Source of the DNA: Nannocystis pusilla
GTDB lineage: Bacteria > Myxococcota_A > Polyangia > Nannocystales > Nannocystaceae
DNA: 64,000 bases
Assembly (NCBI RefSeq): GCF_020073745.1
Contig: NZ_JAIRAU010000048.1
Span: forward strand, 62,001-126,000
Reading direction: 5' to 3'
Numbering within the stretch: the first letter of the stretch is position 1; each line of letters opens with the position of its first letter. Under the pieces are notes generated by a model, which saw only the letters and a program-made list of their open reading frames with translations, had not been told where the DNA came from and ran no database searches. This document shows positions 29,167-38,029 of the stretch, one piece after another. The position numbers and the translations under genes were made by a program.

Positions 29167-32100
29167 TCGTAGTAGTAGCGATTGTATTTGAGACTGTAGC
29201 CGACGGTGGCGAGGCGCAAGCTGCCCTGGTCGAGGGTGAACGGGTAGGTGCGCGTGACGGTGGGCGTGCGCAGCGTCAGCTGGCCGGTCACCGGGCCCTG
29301 GCCGGCGAGGCGCGAGACCTCGATCGCCAGGGTCTTGCGGACGCTGCGGTAGACCAGGGTCTCGGCGCCGGCCGACTCGGCGACGGCGATGCCCTGGGGG
29401 CGCAGCGCGCTGAGGCGCCGGCCGCTCGGGTCGACGACGGCGATGTCGACGTCGCCGGGGCCGGTGAACACGAGGCTGGCCTGGAGCTCGGCGCCGCCCG
29501 GCAGGTCCGGCGCCTGCGGGCGCAGGGTCCCGAGGTCGAGGTCGCGGACCGCCCGGGCGATCTCCGGGGTGCGCGCGCGGGCGGCGTTGAGTGTCTCTCG
29601 GGCCATGTCGTTTTGGCCCTGTCCCGAGAGGCAGCGCGCGAGGTCGACGCGATAGCCGGCGCGGGCCGGGTCGATGCTGACGAGGGCGCGGCGGTGGGCG
29701 CAGCTGCGGGCGAGGTCGCCCTTGCCGGCGAAGCCGTCGGCGAGCTGCTTGTGGAGCTCGCGGTCGAACGGCTTGACCTCGGCGGCGGAGGCGTAGGCGC
29801 GCGGGGCCGCGGGGTCGGAGCGGGCGGCGAGCAGGTCGGCGACGGCCATGAGCGCGGGGGCGTGGTCGGGGTCGGCCTCGGCCCAGGCGCGGGCGTAGGT
29901 GAAGGAGTCGGGGGCGCCGGCGCGGATGGCCGCCTGGACCAACTTGCGGTGGGCGGCGCGGCTGGTCGGGTCGGCGTCGACGCTGCGGCGCAGGCCGTCG
30001 ATCGTCGCCAGGTTGCCGGCGCTCGGGGCGGTGGCGGGGCTGACCTTCCAGACAGGTGTGGGGTGGCGCGGGCGCGGACCGCCGTAGCCGCGGCCGACGC
30101 CGCTGCTGCTGCTGCCGCCGCCGCCGGCGATCATGGCGTCGTCGCCGCCCCAGGAGCTGTCGGCCTTGGTCTTGGCGGCCTCGGCGGCCTTCTTCGGCGC
30201 GGCCGGCGGGGTCGACGTCGGGGCGGGGCGCGAGGCGGCCTTCTCGGCGGGGGGCGTCTCGTCGAGGTCGATGCCCGCCTCGGCCTCCTCGGTCGGCTCG
30301 GGCGCGCTGGCCTCGGTGCGCTCGCGGCGGCTGTCGTCGCGGGCCTCGTCGGCCGGCGGGTCGTACACGGCCTTGTCGGCGGTCTCGCCCCTGGTCTTCC
30401 TCGGGCTGGAGGCGGCGTCGGCCAGCGGCTCGGCGGACGGCGGGGCCGGCGGCGGCCTGGACTCGGCGGCGCGCGCGGGGTCATCGTTGCTGTCCTTCGG
30501 GACAGGTTGAGACGCGCTCGCCGGCGCCGGCGCGGTGGTGACCGGGACGCCGCCGGTCGGGGCCACGGTGCCCTTGGCGTCGGCCTTCGGCGCGTCGAGC
30601 TGGCCGTTCCAGCCGGTTGTCCGGCCCGACTGGCGCACGACGTTGAACTCGCGGTACATCGCGTCGTTCTCGAGCACGAGCAGCGCGGTGTAGCGCGACA
30701 GCACGGTGTACTGGCGCGAGAGGTCGATGATCTCGGCGCGCGCGGCGTGGCCGCGGCTGGCGGTGAGGGCCTCGATCTCCTCGCGGACCCAGGTGCGCGG
30801 GAGGTGGGCCCGGCGCGAGGCGTTCGGGCCCGGGACGGCCTCGAGGTCGACCTGGATGCTGTCCGAAACGACCTGTCCGTTGGGACCGGTGGCCTGGATC
30901 GTCAGCGGGCCGTGGACCGGCTGGCTGAGCTTGCCGACGAGGGTGATGGTCTCGCCGGGGCGGATGCCGGCGATCTGCTCGGGGTGGCTGTAGACCATGC
31001 CCTCCGGCAGGCTGATGTCGACGTTGCGGGCCACCGGCAGGGCCGCGCGCACGCCGAGCTCGCGCGCGAGGCCGCGGAGGTCGTCCTTGGCGTCGGCGCG
31101 GAGCAGGTCGCCGCCTGTCTTTTTGGCCAGGGCTGAAAGGACGGTCAGATCGGAGCGGGCGCCGAGGGCCACGGCCTGAACGCGGGTGCCGAGCAGCGGG
31201 CGCTCGAGGTCGCGGAGCAGCTCGTCGGGGGCCAGCGCGCCGGCGCTGGGGCTGCCGTCGCCGAGGTAGACGATGACGCGCTCGGCCTGGGCGGCGCGCG
31301 GGTCGGCCGCGTCGCTGCCGAGCGCGGACGCGGCGGCGCGCATCATGCCGCCGATGTCGCTGGCGCCGGCGAGGACCTGGGCGTCGAGGAAGCGCTCGGC
31401 CTCGGCGAGGTGCGAACCGCCGGCGGGGCCGAGGCCGCCGGGGGCGACGTCGCAGGCGGCGTCGCAGGCGAGCACGGTCATGCGGTCGCCGTCGCGCAGG
31501 GTGGCGGCGGTCGACTGCACGAGGCTGCGCGCGACGGTCCACAGGTCGGCGGTGGTGCTGTGGCTGCGGTCGAGGACGAAGGCGACGTGGCGCGGGCGGT
31601 CGCCGGCGGTGAGCTTCAGATCTGGCTTGAAGGCCAGCATGAAGTAGGCCTGGCCGTCGCGGTCGAGGTGGGTCTCGGTGTGGACCCGCTGCTCGCCGGC
31701 CGGCAGCGGGATGTCGACGCCGAGGTCGTGGACCGGGCGGAACCGCTGCTGGCGGGTGGCCAGCTCGACGCGGCCGTCGAGGTCGCGCCGCTGCAGCGCG
31801 GCCATCGGCGTGACGAGCTCGCCGGTGGCCGGGAGCTCCGACTTGTCGACGTCGATGGCGAACTCGAAGTTCTCGATCTCGGTGCCGCTGGCGCCGCTGC
31901 TGGCGCCGGTCATCGGGTAGCGGTAGCGCAGGTTGTCGCCGACGACCGGCAGCACCTGCGTGTAGCTGAGACGGATCTTGCGCTCGCCGCGGCCGGGGAT
32001 CGGGAAGATCTTGAGCTTGAAGATGTTGCCGCGCTCCCACTCGAGCAGGGCCGGGTCGCGCGGGATGGTGGCGTCGACGATCTGGCGGAAGATCTCCCGG

Positions 32101-33053
32101 GCGCGCTGCTTCTCGAGCATCTCCGCGCTCATCCACGTGTTGCCGACGAGCAGCTGCAGCCCCGAGATCGAGGCGTCGGCCGGGAGCGGGAAGCGATAGG
32201 TGCCCTCGAGCACCTCGCCGGCCTCGTTGTAGAAGGTCTGCTCGATCTCCGTGCGCGCGATCCGGCCGGAGATCGAGACGTGGACCTTTTGATCGACGAG
32301 CGCGAGCTTGTAGAGCTCGGCCTGGCTGCCGGCGCGGCGCGCGGTCAGGCTGCCGACGCCGGGGGGCACGCCGTCGGCCAGGCGCGCGGCGGCCTCGAAG
32401 GCGCGCGACCACTCGGTGTCCTCGAGCGGGCGCATGCTGACCTCGGGCTGGGCCGGCTGCTGCGGGGCGAGCGGGGTGTCGACGTGGGCGCCGGGGCCGA
32501 GCGGGACGTCCTGGCCGCCGGTGCGCAGGCGGGCTGACCCATAGACCACGTCGTAGCTGCGGCGCTCGCCGCGGGCGAGGACGCGGGCCTCGCCGGTGGA
32601 GACGTCGAGGGTGTCGGCGCCGGCGCGCAGGGCCAGCGGCGGCTGACCCGCGGCGACGATGGCGACGAGCTCGCCGCGCTCGACGTCGAGAGCGCGGGCG
32701 TCGGGGCCGTCGGGGAGGGTGAGGCGCGTGTCCTCGTTGATCCGCAGGATGGTGCCGCCGCTCAGCCGGACCTCGACGATGGTGCCGCGCGGAACGACGA
32801 GGATCTGGCCGGCGCGCAGCTTGGCGCCGGGGCCGAGGAATGTCCCTTCGGGCAGGTCCTCGGTGCGCGCGCCGACCGGTCCGGAGAAGTTGGTGAGCTC
32901 GGCGACGGGCTCGCCCTTGACGGCGTCTGCCGGGGCGACGGGGGTACCTCCGGGGCCTACAGGGCCCTCGGTGGCGGCTGGCGCCGGCGGGTTGCAGGCG
33001 GTGACGAGCGCGAGGGACAGGGTCGAGGAGAGGAGGCGTCGCGCGTGCGGCAT
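29163..33053 (-). CDS. FecR-VIT-VWA lipoprotein with C-terminal TPRs, 1296 aa
   Basis: A large surface-type lipoprotein. The signal peptide (MPHARRLLSSTLSLALVTAC) ends in a lipobox. A FecR-like beta domain (about 60-200, with LPEGTFLGPGAKLRAG and GTILRINEDTRLTLP) is followed by a VIT domain (about 240-370, ISGRIARTEIEQTFYNEAGE) and a VWA domain (about 485-650) with MIDAS sequence VLDRSHS. A long Pro/Ala/Ser-rich low-complexity region (about 790-960) joins to C-terminal TPRs (about 1000-1180) and ends in YSLKYNRYYYD. Several palindrome copies are read in frame (PVPKDSND in the linker, LPEGTF in FecR). The next gene is coupled by TTGA overlap. Adhesive or complex-forming role is likely, unproven. 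Confidence 0.88.
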   Translation of the reverse strand: MPHARRLLSSTLSLALVTACNPPAPAATEGPVGPGGTPVAPADAVKGEPVAELTNFSGPVGARTEDLPEGTFLGPGAKLRAGQILVVPRGTIVEVRLSGGTILRINEDTRLTLPDGPDARALDVERGELVAIVAAGQPPLALRAGADTLDVSTGEARVLARGERRSYDVVYGSARLRTGGQDVPLGPGAHVDTPLAPQQPAQPEVSMRPLEDTEWSRAFEAAARLADGVPPGVGSLTARRAGSQAELYKLALVDQKVHVSISGRIARTEIEQTFYNEAGEVLEGTYRFPLPADASISGLQLLVGNTWMSAEMLEKQRAREIFRQIVDATIPRDPALLEWERGNIFKLKIFPIPGRGERKIRLSYTQVLPVVGDNLRYRYPMTGASSGASGTEIENFEFAIDVDKSELPATGELVTPMAALQRRDLDGRVELATRQQRFRPVHDLGVDIPLPAGEQRVHTETHLDRDGQAYFMLAFKPDLKLTAGDRPRHVAFVLDRSHSTTADLWTVARSLVQSTAATLRDGDRMTVLACDAACDVAPGGLGPAGGSHLAEAERFLDAQVLAGASDIGGMMRAAASALGSDAADPRAAQAERVIVYLGDGSPSAGALAPDELLRDLERPLLGTRVQAVALGARSDLTVLSALAKKTGGDLLRADAKDDLRGLARELGVRAALPVARNVDISLPEGMVYSHPEQIAGIRPGETITLVGKLSQPVHGPLTIQATGPNGQVVSDSIQVDLEAVPGPNASRRAHLPRTWVREEIEALTASRGHAARAEIIDLSRQYTVLSRYTALLVLENDAMYREFNVVRQSGRTTGWNGQLDAPKADAKGTVAPTGGVPVTTAPAPASASQPVPKDSNDDPARAAESRPPPAPPSAEPLADAASSPRKTRGETADKAVYDPPADEARDDSRRERTEASAPEPTEEAEAGIDLDETPPAEKAASRPAPTSTPPAAPKKAAEAAKTKADSSWGGDDAMIAGGGGSSSSGVGRGYGGPRPRHPTPVWKVSPATAPSAGNLATIDGLRRSVDADPTSRAAHRKLVQAAIRAGAPDSFTYARAWAEADPDHAPALMAVADLLAARSDPAAPRAYASAAEVKPFDRELHKQLADGFAGKGDLARSCAHRRALVSIDPARAGYRVDLARCLSGQGQNDMARETLNAARARTPEIARAVRDLDLGTLRPQAPDLPGGAELQASLVFTGPGDVDIAVVDPSGRRLSALRPQGIAVAESAGAETLVYRSVRKTLAIEVSRLAGQGPVTGQLTLRTPTVTRTYPFTLDQGSLRLATVGYSLKYNRYYYD
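29591..29634. repeat. Palindrome units in the FecR-VIT-VWA gene
   Basis: GTGTCTCTCGGGCCATGTC followed by CTGTCC CGAG AGGCAG (29619-29634). They code for SGQGQNDMARET in the TPR region. Confidence 0.6.
30490..30505. repeat. Exact palindrome inside the linker of the VWA protein
   Basis: CTGTCC TTCG GGACAG, exact, with a TTCG loop; on the minus strand it gives PVPKDSN in a Pro-rich linker. Confidence 0.85.
30859..30888. repeat. Two overlapping palindrome units in the VWA gene
   Basis: CTGTCC GAAA CGACCTG overlaps CTGTCC GTTG GGACCGG; both imperfect, in coding sequence. Confidence 0.55.
32840..32855. repeat. Palindrome copy in the FecR domain region
   Basis: ATGTCC CTTC GGGCAG (32840-32855); on the minus strand it codes for LPEGTF at the start of the FecR domain. 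Confidence 0.6.
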
Positions 33054-33287
33054 GGGTGGCTCCGGCGGGGCGGGGAACGTCCGCGGCGTGGGTGTGGTCT
33101 CGCCCGGCGCTAGGCCCGGAAAACGCGGGGCAGCGGGCCATCCTTACACACTCGGGGGCCTTCGCGGGGGGCGCACGGCGGGGCGAGGCCGCGCGCGCGC
33201 GCCTACATCTGCGTCGCGGCGATGATCCGTGCCGGATCTCGCCAAGTTATAGCCAGCCGCGGCGATGTTGCTTACTGTTAGCGACCC

Positions 33288-34121
33288 ATGGCTTCGGCGA
33301 AGGAAGTCTTCCTCGCGCACGCGGACAGTCCGACCTACGACCCCACCGTGGCGGAGCTGCGCCGCAGCTTGACCGCGGCCAAGCAGGAGGCGCTCGAGAA
33401 GGCGCGCACGGTCGCGCAGGACGAGCTCAAGCAGGTGATGCCGATCCTGTACGAGCGGATCGTGGTGACGACGATCCAGATCGCGGCCCACGTCGGCCTC
33501 GGCGTCGGGCTCGCGCTCGAGGCGATCGACGAGGCCCGCAGCCACACCTCGCTGTCGCTGTTCTCGCGCGAGATCCGCGAGATGATGACCGAGACCGGCG
33601 TGTCGCTGAAGCGCCGCCACTCCAACCGGATCGCCAAGCTGGTCGCCGAGATCGAGGCGCAGCGGCTGGCGTGGCGCCACAACCACGAGTTCCTGTCGTG
33701 GCTGGCGTTCCGCCGCGACGACCCGCGCTACCCGCCGCACGACCGCCGCGAGCGGCTCGAGGCGTTCAAGCTGCAGCACCGGCTGCTCACCAGCCGCGAC
33801 GCGGTGATCACCAAGCTCGGCGCGCCGCTGACGACCGCGCTCGAGGGCCACGACCGCTTCATGCTGGCCAACCGCTGGCGCCTGTCGCCCAACGCCGAGC
33901 ACTCGGTCGAGCGCTACTCGTGGCCGCTCCTGTCCCTTCAGCCAGGTCCGGTGGCGATGCTGGAGTTCGCCCGCCTCGAGTACGACGCGTTCGTCGACGC
34001 CAAGGGCAACAAGGAGCAGGCGCAGGCGCTGCTCAAGAAGATCGCGGCGGCGGTGCACGACCAGCTCGCGGCGGCGCTCGAGCACCTGCCCGAGGACGCG
34101 CGCTCGGGGCTGATCGCGTAG
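33288..34121 (+). CDS. Hypothetical protein, 277 aa
   Basis: A soluble helical protein without signal peptide, from the ATG at 33288. The sequence is rich in Ala, Leu, Arg and Glu (for example LTAAKQEALEKARTVAQDELKQV) with a central YERIVVTTIQIAAHVGLGVGLALEAI, an amphipathic or partly hydrophobic stretch at residues 50-80. Many acidic/basic pairs suggest coiled coils; no known motif. A palindrome-like CCTGTCCCTTCAGCCAGG (33929-33946) is read in frame as LLSLQPG. It is divergent from the large VWA gene. Family not recognised. Confidence 0.65.
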   Translation: MASAKEVFLAHADSPTYDPTVAELRRSLTAAKQEALEKARTVAQDELKQVMPILYERIVVTTIQIAAHVGLGVGLALEAIDEARSHTSLSLFSREIREMMTETGVSLKRRHSNRIAKLVAEIEAQRLAWRHNHEFLSWLAFRRDDPRYPPHDRRERLEAFKLQHRLLTSRDAVITKLGAPLTTALEGHDRFMLANRWRLSPNAEHSVERYSWPLLSLQPGPVAMLEFARLEYDAFVDAKGNKEQAQALLKKIAAAVHDQLAAALEHLPEDARSGLIA

Positions 34122-34157
34122 CGCTGCGAGCCGGCGAGGGCTGCTCGCCGCGGTGAA

Positions 34158-34733
34158 TCACTCGCGCACGTCGGGGCAGCCGGGCGGCAGCGAGACGCAC
34201 TTCTTCTCGGGATCGTCGGGCGGACAGGCCCCGTCGATCGCGGCCCGGAGCTCGTCCGAGACGTCGTAGCCGCCGGCGCGGCGGGCCTCGTCGCCGAGGC
34301 AGAGGTCGATCATGTCGAAGCGCCGCGGCAGCTCGTCGGGCGGGTAGGCGGCGATGTCCTTGTTCTGACAGAAGCCGGCGCGACACTCGAACTCGTCGGG
34401 CACGAGCAGGAAGTTGAGCTGCGGGCAGTCGGCGTCGGTCTCGCAGACGACGAGGCGGCTCCACCCGGGCACGAAGGACCACGAGCAGGCGCCGTCGAGC
34501 GAGATCATGCGGCTCCACGAGTAGCCGAACCCGGGGCGCTCGCCGGCGGCGCAGGCGGGCAGCGGCGGCGATCCGGAGATCCGCCGCAGCTCGCAGCCGC
34601 TGTACTGCGTGCAATCCCAGGCGAACACGGCCCCGCTCTGATCGGTGAGCCGCTCGGGGTTGAGCTCCTCGACCGGATCTTCGCCGATGATGCAGGCGAC
34701 GCTGACGAGCGAGAGGGCCGCGAGACGGCGCAT
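34158..34733 (-). CDS. Cys-rich lipoprotein, tandem paralogue A, 191 aa
   Basis: A lipoprotein with signal MRRLAALSLVSVAC (lipobox-like SVAC, Cys14). Shared with its upstream neighbour (34817-35389) are EELNPERLTDQSGAVFAWDC / QPLNPSTITDQSGAVFGWEC (in parts), a FGYSWSRMISLDG/FSYSWGHMIELSA motif, a PGWSRLVVCETDADCPQ/PGWGRFVVCEADADCPT motif, CRAGFCQNKD/CNAGFCKNVD, and a C-terminal CVSLPPGCPDVRE. The Cys pattern suggests several disulfides in the extracytoplasmic domain. No function is recognised; the family may be local to this group of bacteria. It lies 83 bases from its paralogue, same strand. Confidence 0.8.
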   Translation of the reverse strand: MRRLAALSLVSVACIIGEDPVEELNPERLTDQSGAVFAWDCTQYSGCELRRISGSPPLPACAAGERPGFGYSWSRMISLDGACSWSFVPGWSRLVVCETDADCPQLNFLLVPDEFECRAGFCQNKDIAAYPPDELPRRFDMIDLCLGDEARRAGGYDVSDELRAAIDGACPPDDPEKKCVSLPPGCPDVRE

Positions 34734-34816
34734 GGCGGCATCCTAGCACGCTCCCGAACGCAGGCGCGGCGGGCGGCCGGAGGGCCGGGAAGCGTCGTTC
34801 GTGCGCCTGTCGGCGC

Positions 34817-35389
34817 TCAGCCCCGCGGGTCGCGGCAGCCGGCGGGCAGGCTGACGCACGGGTCGTTGGACTCGCCCGGGCAGGCCTCGTCGATGGCGGC
34901 GGCGAGCTCGGGCGACGGCTCGTAGGGCTCGTAGCGCGGGATGTCGCCGAGGCAGATCAGCTCCATCTGCCAGCGGTTCGGCAGCTGGTCGAAGTGCTGC
35001 TCGCCGTCGACGTTCTTGCAGAAGCCGGCGTTGCACACGTAGCTGTCGTCCTGGATCGTCGGGCAGTCGGCGTCGGCCTCGCAGACGACGAAGCGACCCC
35101 ATCCGGGGAATGAGACCCAGCCCTCGTCGTCGGCGCACACGGCCGACAGCTCGATCATGTGGCCCCACGAGTAGCTGAAGGTCGGCGTCAGCACCGGCCC
35201 GCAATCATCGACCGGCGCCGGCGGCGATTCGTCGAGCCGCGTCACGCGACAACGGAGGTCGTCGTCGCACTCCCAGCCGAACACGGCGCCGCTCTGGTCG
35301 GTGATGGTGCTGGGGTTGAGGGGCTGGTCCTCGCCCGCGCATGCCGGGGCGAGGACGACGAGCGAGAGGACGACGGTTCGCATATGCAT
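34817..35389 (-). CDS. Cys-rich lipoprotein, tandem paralogue B, 190 aa
   Basis: The upstream copy of the tandem pair. Signal peptide MHMRTVVLSLVVLAPAC (Cys17); ATG 35389, with a second ATG six bases in (35383) possible. Body as described for paralogue A: LNPSTITDQSGAVFGWEC, FSYSWGHMIEL, FPGWGRFVVCEADADCPT, CNAGFCKN, and CVSLPAGCRDPRG. The pair keep the Cys and Trp positions while the rest has diverged, so duplication was followed by purifying selection on the core. Function unknown; probably surface-exposed. Confidence 0.8.
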   Translation of the reverse strand: MHMRTVVLSLVVLAPACAGEDQPLNPSTITDQSGAVFGWECDDDLRCRVTRLDESPPAPVDDCGPVLTPTFSYSWGHMIELSAVCADDEGWVSFPGWGRFVVCEADADCPTIQDDSYVCNAGFCKNVDGEQHFDQLPNRWQMELICLGDIPRYEPYEPSPELAAAIDEACPGESNDPCVSLPAGCRDPRG

Positions 35390-35428
35390 ACGCCCGGCAC
35401 TACCGGGTGACCTGGGCGCGCATTCCCG

Positions 35429-36799
35429 TCAATGCACGCGGTCGAGCCGCTCGATGAAGGCGTTGATGTCGATCGGCGGGGGGAGCTTGGCGGCCTCGAA
35501 CTCGTCGCGGGCGAGGACGGCGTGCGAGCGCGCGTGGTCGTACTCCGCCAGGCGGGCGTCCATGGTGGCGGCGAAGAAGTAGCGCAGGCCGCGGCGCATG
35601 AGGTCCTTCTCGAGCTCGACGTCGACGAGGAGGGCGTCGCGGCAGACGGTGATGAGGTCGTTCTCCTGCGGCAGGGTGACGTAGGCCTCGAGGTTGTCGA
35701 GCGCGGCCTCGAGCTTGTCGGCCACCAGCGGGCCCTCGAGCAGGATCGTCGGGAAGGCCGACTGGAGCAGGCGAATCGCGGCGCTCTGGCCCTCGGCGGC
35801 GAGGGTCATGCGCACCATGCCGAACAGCGACGGCAGGTGGGCGCCGTCGAGCTTGCGCGCGGCCTCGTAGAAGCCGCGCGCGGCCTTGAGGTCGCCCTTG
35901 TTGCGCGCGACCTCGCCGCGGATGAACAGCGCCTGGGCCTGCTGCGGGACGTCGCCGAGCTTCTTGTAGACGACCTCGGCCTCGGCGGCGTGCTTGTCGG
36001 CGGCCGCGAACTCGCGCTGCTCGAGGGCGATGACGGCGAGCATCGTGGCGATCGTCGGCTCGTCGTAGCCGCCCTCGCGCGCGACCAGGAGGAACGGCTT
36101 GGCGGCGGCGCCGGAGTACTCGCCCATCTGCACGCCGGCCCACAGGAACGCGAGGTCGGGGGTGAGGTGGTTCTCGGCGGCGAGGGCGGCGAGGTCGCCC
36201 TTGAGGATGCCCTGGGCCATGTCGGCGACCTCCTTCGAGGCCGGGCAGCGCGACACGTAGGCGGTCGCCCGCGCGCGGGCGATCCGCGCCTGGGTCTGGA
36301 GGATCGGCTCCTTGGCGGTGAGCGCGGCGTCGAGGTTGGTCAGCATGGCCTCGACGGCGATGTCGCCGGGGCCGAGCTTGGTGTCCTCGCTGTAGTCGCT
36401 CTTGCGCGTCGGCGGGGTCTTCGCGTCGAGGTCGACGAGCCGCCAGGCGACGCCGCGGATGCACGTGGTGAAATAGATCGCGGCGAGGTCGGCGCGGGCG
36501 ACGGTGATCCAGTGGCGCCCGTCGCTGTCGGCCAGCGCGGCCAGGACCTCGTCGGCCGAGCGCGCCTTGCCCGACTGCAGCAGCTTGCTGGCCTGCTCGA
36601 GCGCGGCGACGGTGGTCGGGCCGGCGTGCGAGCGGGCGGCCTCGACCAGCGGGGTCAGCGTGAGCCACTCCTGCCACGAACCCATGGCCACCTGCGCGGC
36701 GCCGGGCTCGGGCGCGACGGACGAGCGGCCCTTGCAAGCTGTCCCGAGAGACAGGCCAAAGGCGAGCGCGACGGCGAGGGCGAGGCGGCGGGGCGGCAC
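35429..36799 (-). CDS. TPR lipoprotein, 456 aa
   Basis: Start GTG at 36799 (VPPRRLALAVALAFGLSLGTAC) gives a signal peptide with a lipobox whose last residues, LSLGT just before the Cys, are encoded by a dispersed palindrome (36739-36754). The mature part is a chain of helical hairpins of TPR kind (about residues 60-440; for example NKGDLKAARGFYEAARKL and EFAAADKHAAEAEVVYKKLGDVP). It ends INAFIERLDRVH. Such proteins usually assemble complexes; no partner is indicated. The open frame continues upstream but those residues look non-coding. Confidence 0.8.
   Translation of the reverse strand: MPPRRLALAVALAFGLSLGTACKGRSSVAPEPGAAQVAMGSWQEWLTLTPLVEAARSHAGPTTVAALEQASKLLQSGKARSADEVLAALADSDGRHWITVARADLAAIYFTTCIRGVAWRLVDLDAKTPPTRKSDYSEDTKLGPGDIAVEAMLTNLDAALTAKEPILQTQARIARARATAYVSRCPASKEVADMAQGILKGDLAALAAENHLTPDLAFLWAGVQMGEYSGAAAKPFLLVAREGGYDEPTIATMLAVIALEQREFAAADKHAAEAEVVYKKLGDVPQQAQALFIRGEVARNKGDLKAARGFYEAARKLDGAHLPSLFGMVRMTLAAEGQSAAIRLLQSAFPTILLEGPLVADKLEAALDNLEAYVTLPQENDLITVCRDALLVDVELEKDLMRRGLRYFFAATMDARLAEYDHARSHAVLARDEFEAAKLPPPIDINAFIERLDRVH
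36739..36754. repeat. Palindrome encoding a lipobox
   Basis: CTGTCC CGAG AGACAG, one mismatch. On the minus strand the frame is CTG TCT CTC GGG ACA, giving LSLGT directly before the AC of the lipidation site. Confidence 0.75.
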
Positions 36800-36974
36800 G
36801 GCTGCGAAGGGTAGCGCGCGGGCGCTCGCGACCCCGGGGCGGGAGGCGTGACGATCTTCACGGGCCTCTCGCCTGTAAGCCTCGCTCACGAGGGGGCGTT
36901 CGGGGCGCGAGGCCGGCACACCGGCCCCAACGTGCCCCCGGCGGCGTTCCGGGGCCTGCGGAGACCACACGACC

Positions 36975-37943
36975 ATGCGACGAGCCAGCACTAAGACCTT
37001 CGGCCTGATGGCGACCCTTCTCCTCGGCGCGGCGGTGTTCGCCTGCGGACCGGGCGTCGCCGAGGCGCACCGGCCGTGGACCGACGCCGGGCAGATGGTG
37101 GCGCCGCCGTGGGGTCAGGACGTGTCGCTGACGATCGAGAGCGGGTACGGCGGGGCGCTGCCGACCTACCAGCACGGCGGCTCGGTGTTCGTCGCCGGGC
37201 AGATGGGCGAGCGCTACAACATCCGCGTCCGCAACAACTCGGGCGAGCGCGTCGAGGCGGTGGTGACGGTCGACGGGCGCGACGTGGTGAGCGGGCAGCT
37301 CGGCAACTACAAGACCCAGCGCGGCTACGTGCTCGAGCCCTACGGGTCGGTGCTGATCGAGGGCTTCCGCCAGTCGCTCGACCACGTGGCGGCGTTCCGC
37401 TTCACCGACGTCGGCAACAGCTACTCGGGGCGCTGGGGCACGCCGCAGCACACTGGCGTGATCGGCGTGGCGGTGTTCAAGGAGCACCAGCCGCGCAAGC
37501 TGCGGCGCCAGCCGCCGCCGCCGATCGCCACCCGCCCGTACTACGAGCCGTACTACGGCGATTACGACGCTCGCGGCGCCGGGGGCGGCCCGCCGCCGCC
37601 GGCCGACGCGCCGAGCGCGAGCAAGAGCGCCCCGGCCGCGCGCGCCGGCGGCTACGCCCAGGACGAGGCGGCCGCCGAGTACAACCGCAGCCCGCGGCTC
37701 GGCACGCAGTACGGCGAGACGACCCACAGCTCGGTGCGCGAGGTGACGTTCGAGCGCCGCCACAAGCGCCGGCCCGACATCATGATGACGGTCTACTACG
37801 ACAGCGCCGAGAACCTGCGCGCGCGCGGGGTGATCGTCGACCCGTACTTCGCGCCGCCGCCGCCGCACGACCCGCGGCCGTTCCCGGCCACCGGAGAGCG
37901 CCACAACCAGTACGCGCCGCCTCCGCCGGCCCGCCGCTACTGA
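36975..37943 (+). CDS. Secreted protein with Pro/Tyr-rich tail, 322 aa
   Basis: Signal peptide (MRRASTKTFGLMATLLLGAAVF) with a Cys at residue 24 (VFACGPG) that may be lipidated. A conserved-looking domain follows (residues 50-175: SVFVAGQMGERYNIRVRNNSGERVEAVVTVDGRDVVSGQ in parts, then YVLEPYGSVLIEGFRQS), resembling the DUF found in many proteobacterial secreted proteins that reads G-x-Y-x-I-x-V-x-N-x-s-g-x-R-v-E-v-V-v-x-v-D-G. Pro/Tyr-rich repeats and a basic domain (VREVTFERRHKRRPD) occupy the rest. Function unknown; convergent with the next gene. Confidence 0.75.
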   Translation: MRRASTKTFGLMATLLLGAAVFACGPGVAEAHRPWTDAGQMVAPPWGQDVSLTIESGYGGALPTYQHGGSVFVAGQMGERYNIRVRNNSGERVEAVVTVDGRDVVSGQLGNYKTQRGYVLEPYGSVLIEGFRQSLDHVAAFRFTDVGNSYSGRWGTPQHTGVIGVAVFKEHQPRKLRRQPPPPIATRPYYEPYYGDYDARGAGGGPPPPADAPSASKSAPAARAGGYAQDEAAAEYNRSPRLGTQYGETTHSSVREVTFERRHKRRPDIMMTVYYDSAENLRARGVIVDPYFAPPPPHDPRPFPATGERHNQYAPPPPARRY

Positions 37944-37953
37944 CGCAAAGGGA

Positions 37954-38010
37954 ATGTCGATAGGGACATGGGTGAGGGGACAGGTTCGAAAGGGCCTGTC
38001 CCCTTTGACA
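37954..38010. repeat. Strong palindromes between convergent genes
   Basis: ATGTC-GATAGG-GACAT (37954-37969) and GGGGACAGG-TTCGAAAGGG-CCTGTCCCC (37976-37984 paired with 37995-38003), a 9-bp perfect GC-rich stem. It lies between stops at 37943 and 38030 and is well placed to be a bidirectional terminator. Confidence 0.75.
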
Positions 38011-38029
38011 TGTCATCGGGGCCAGGCGA

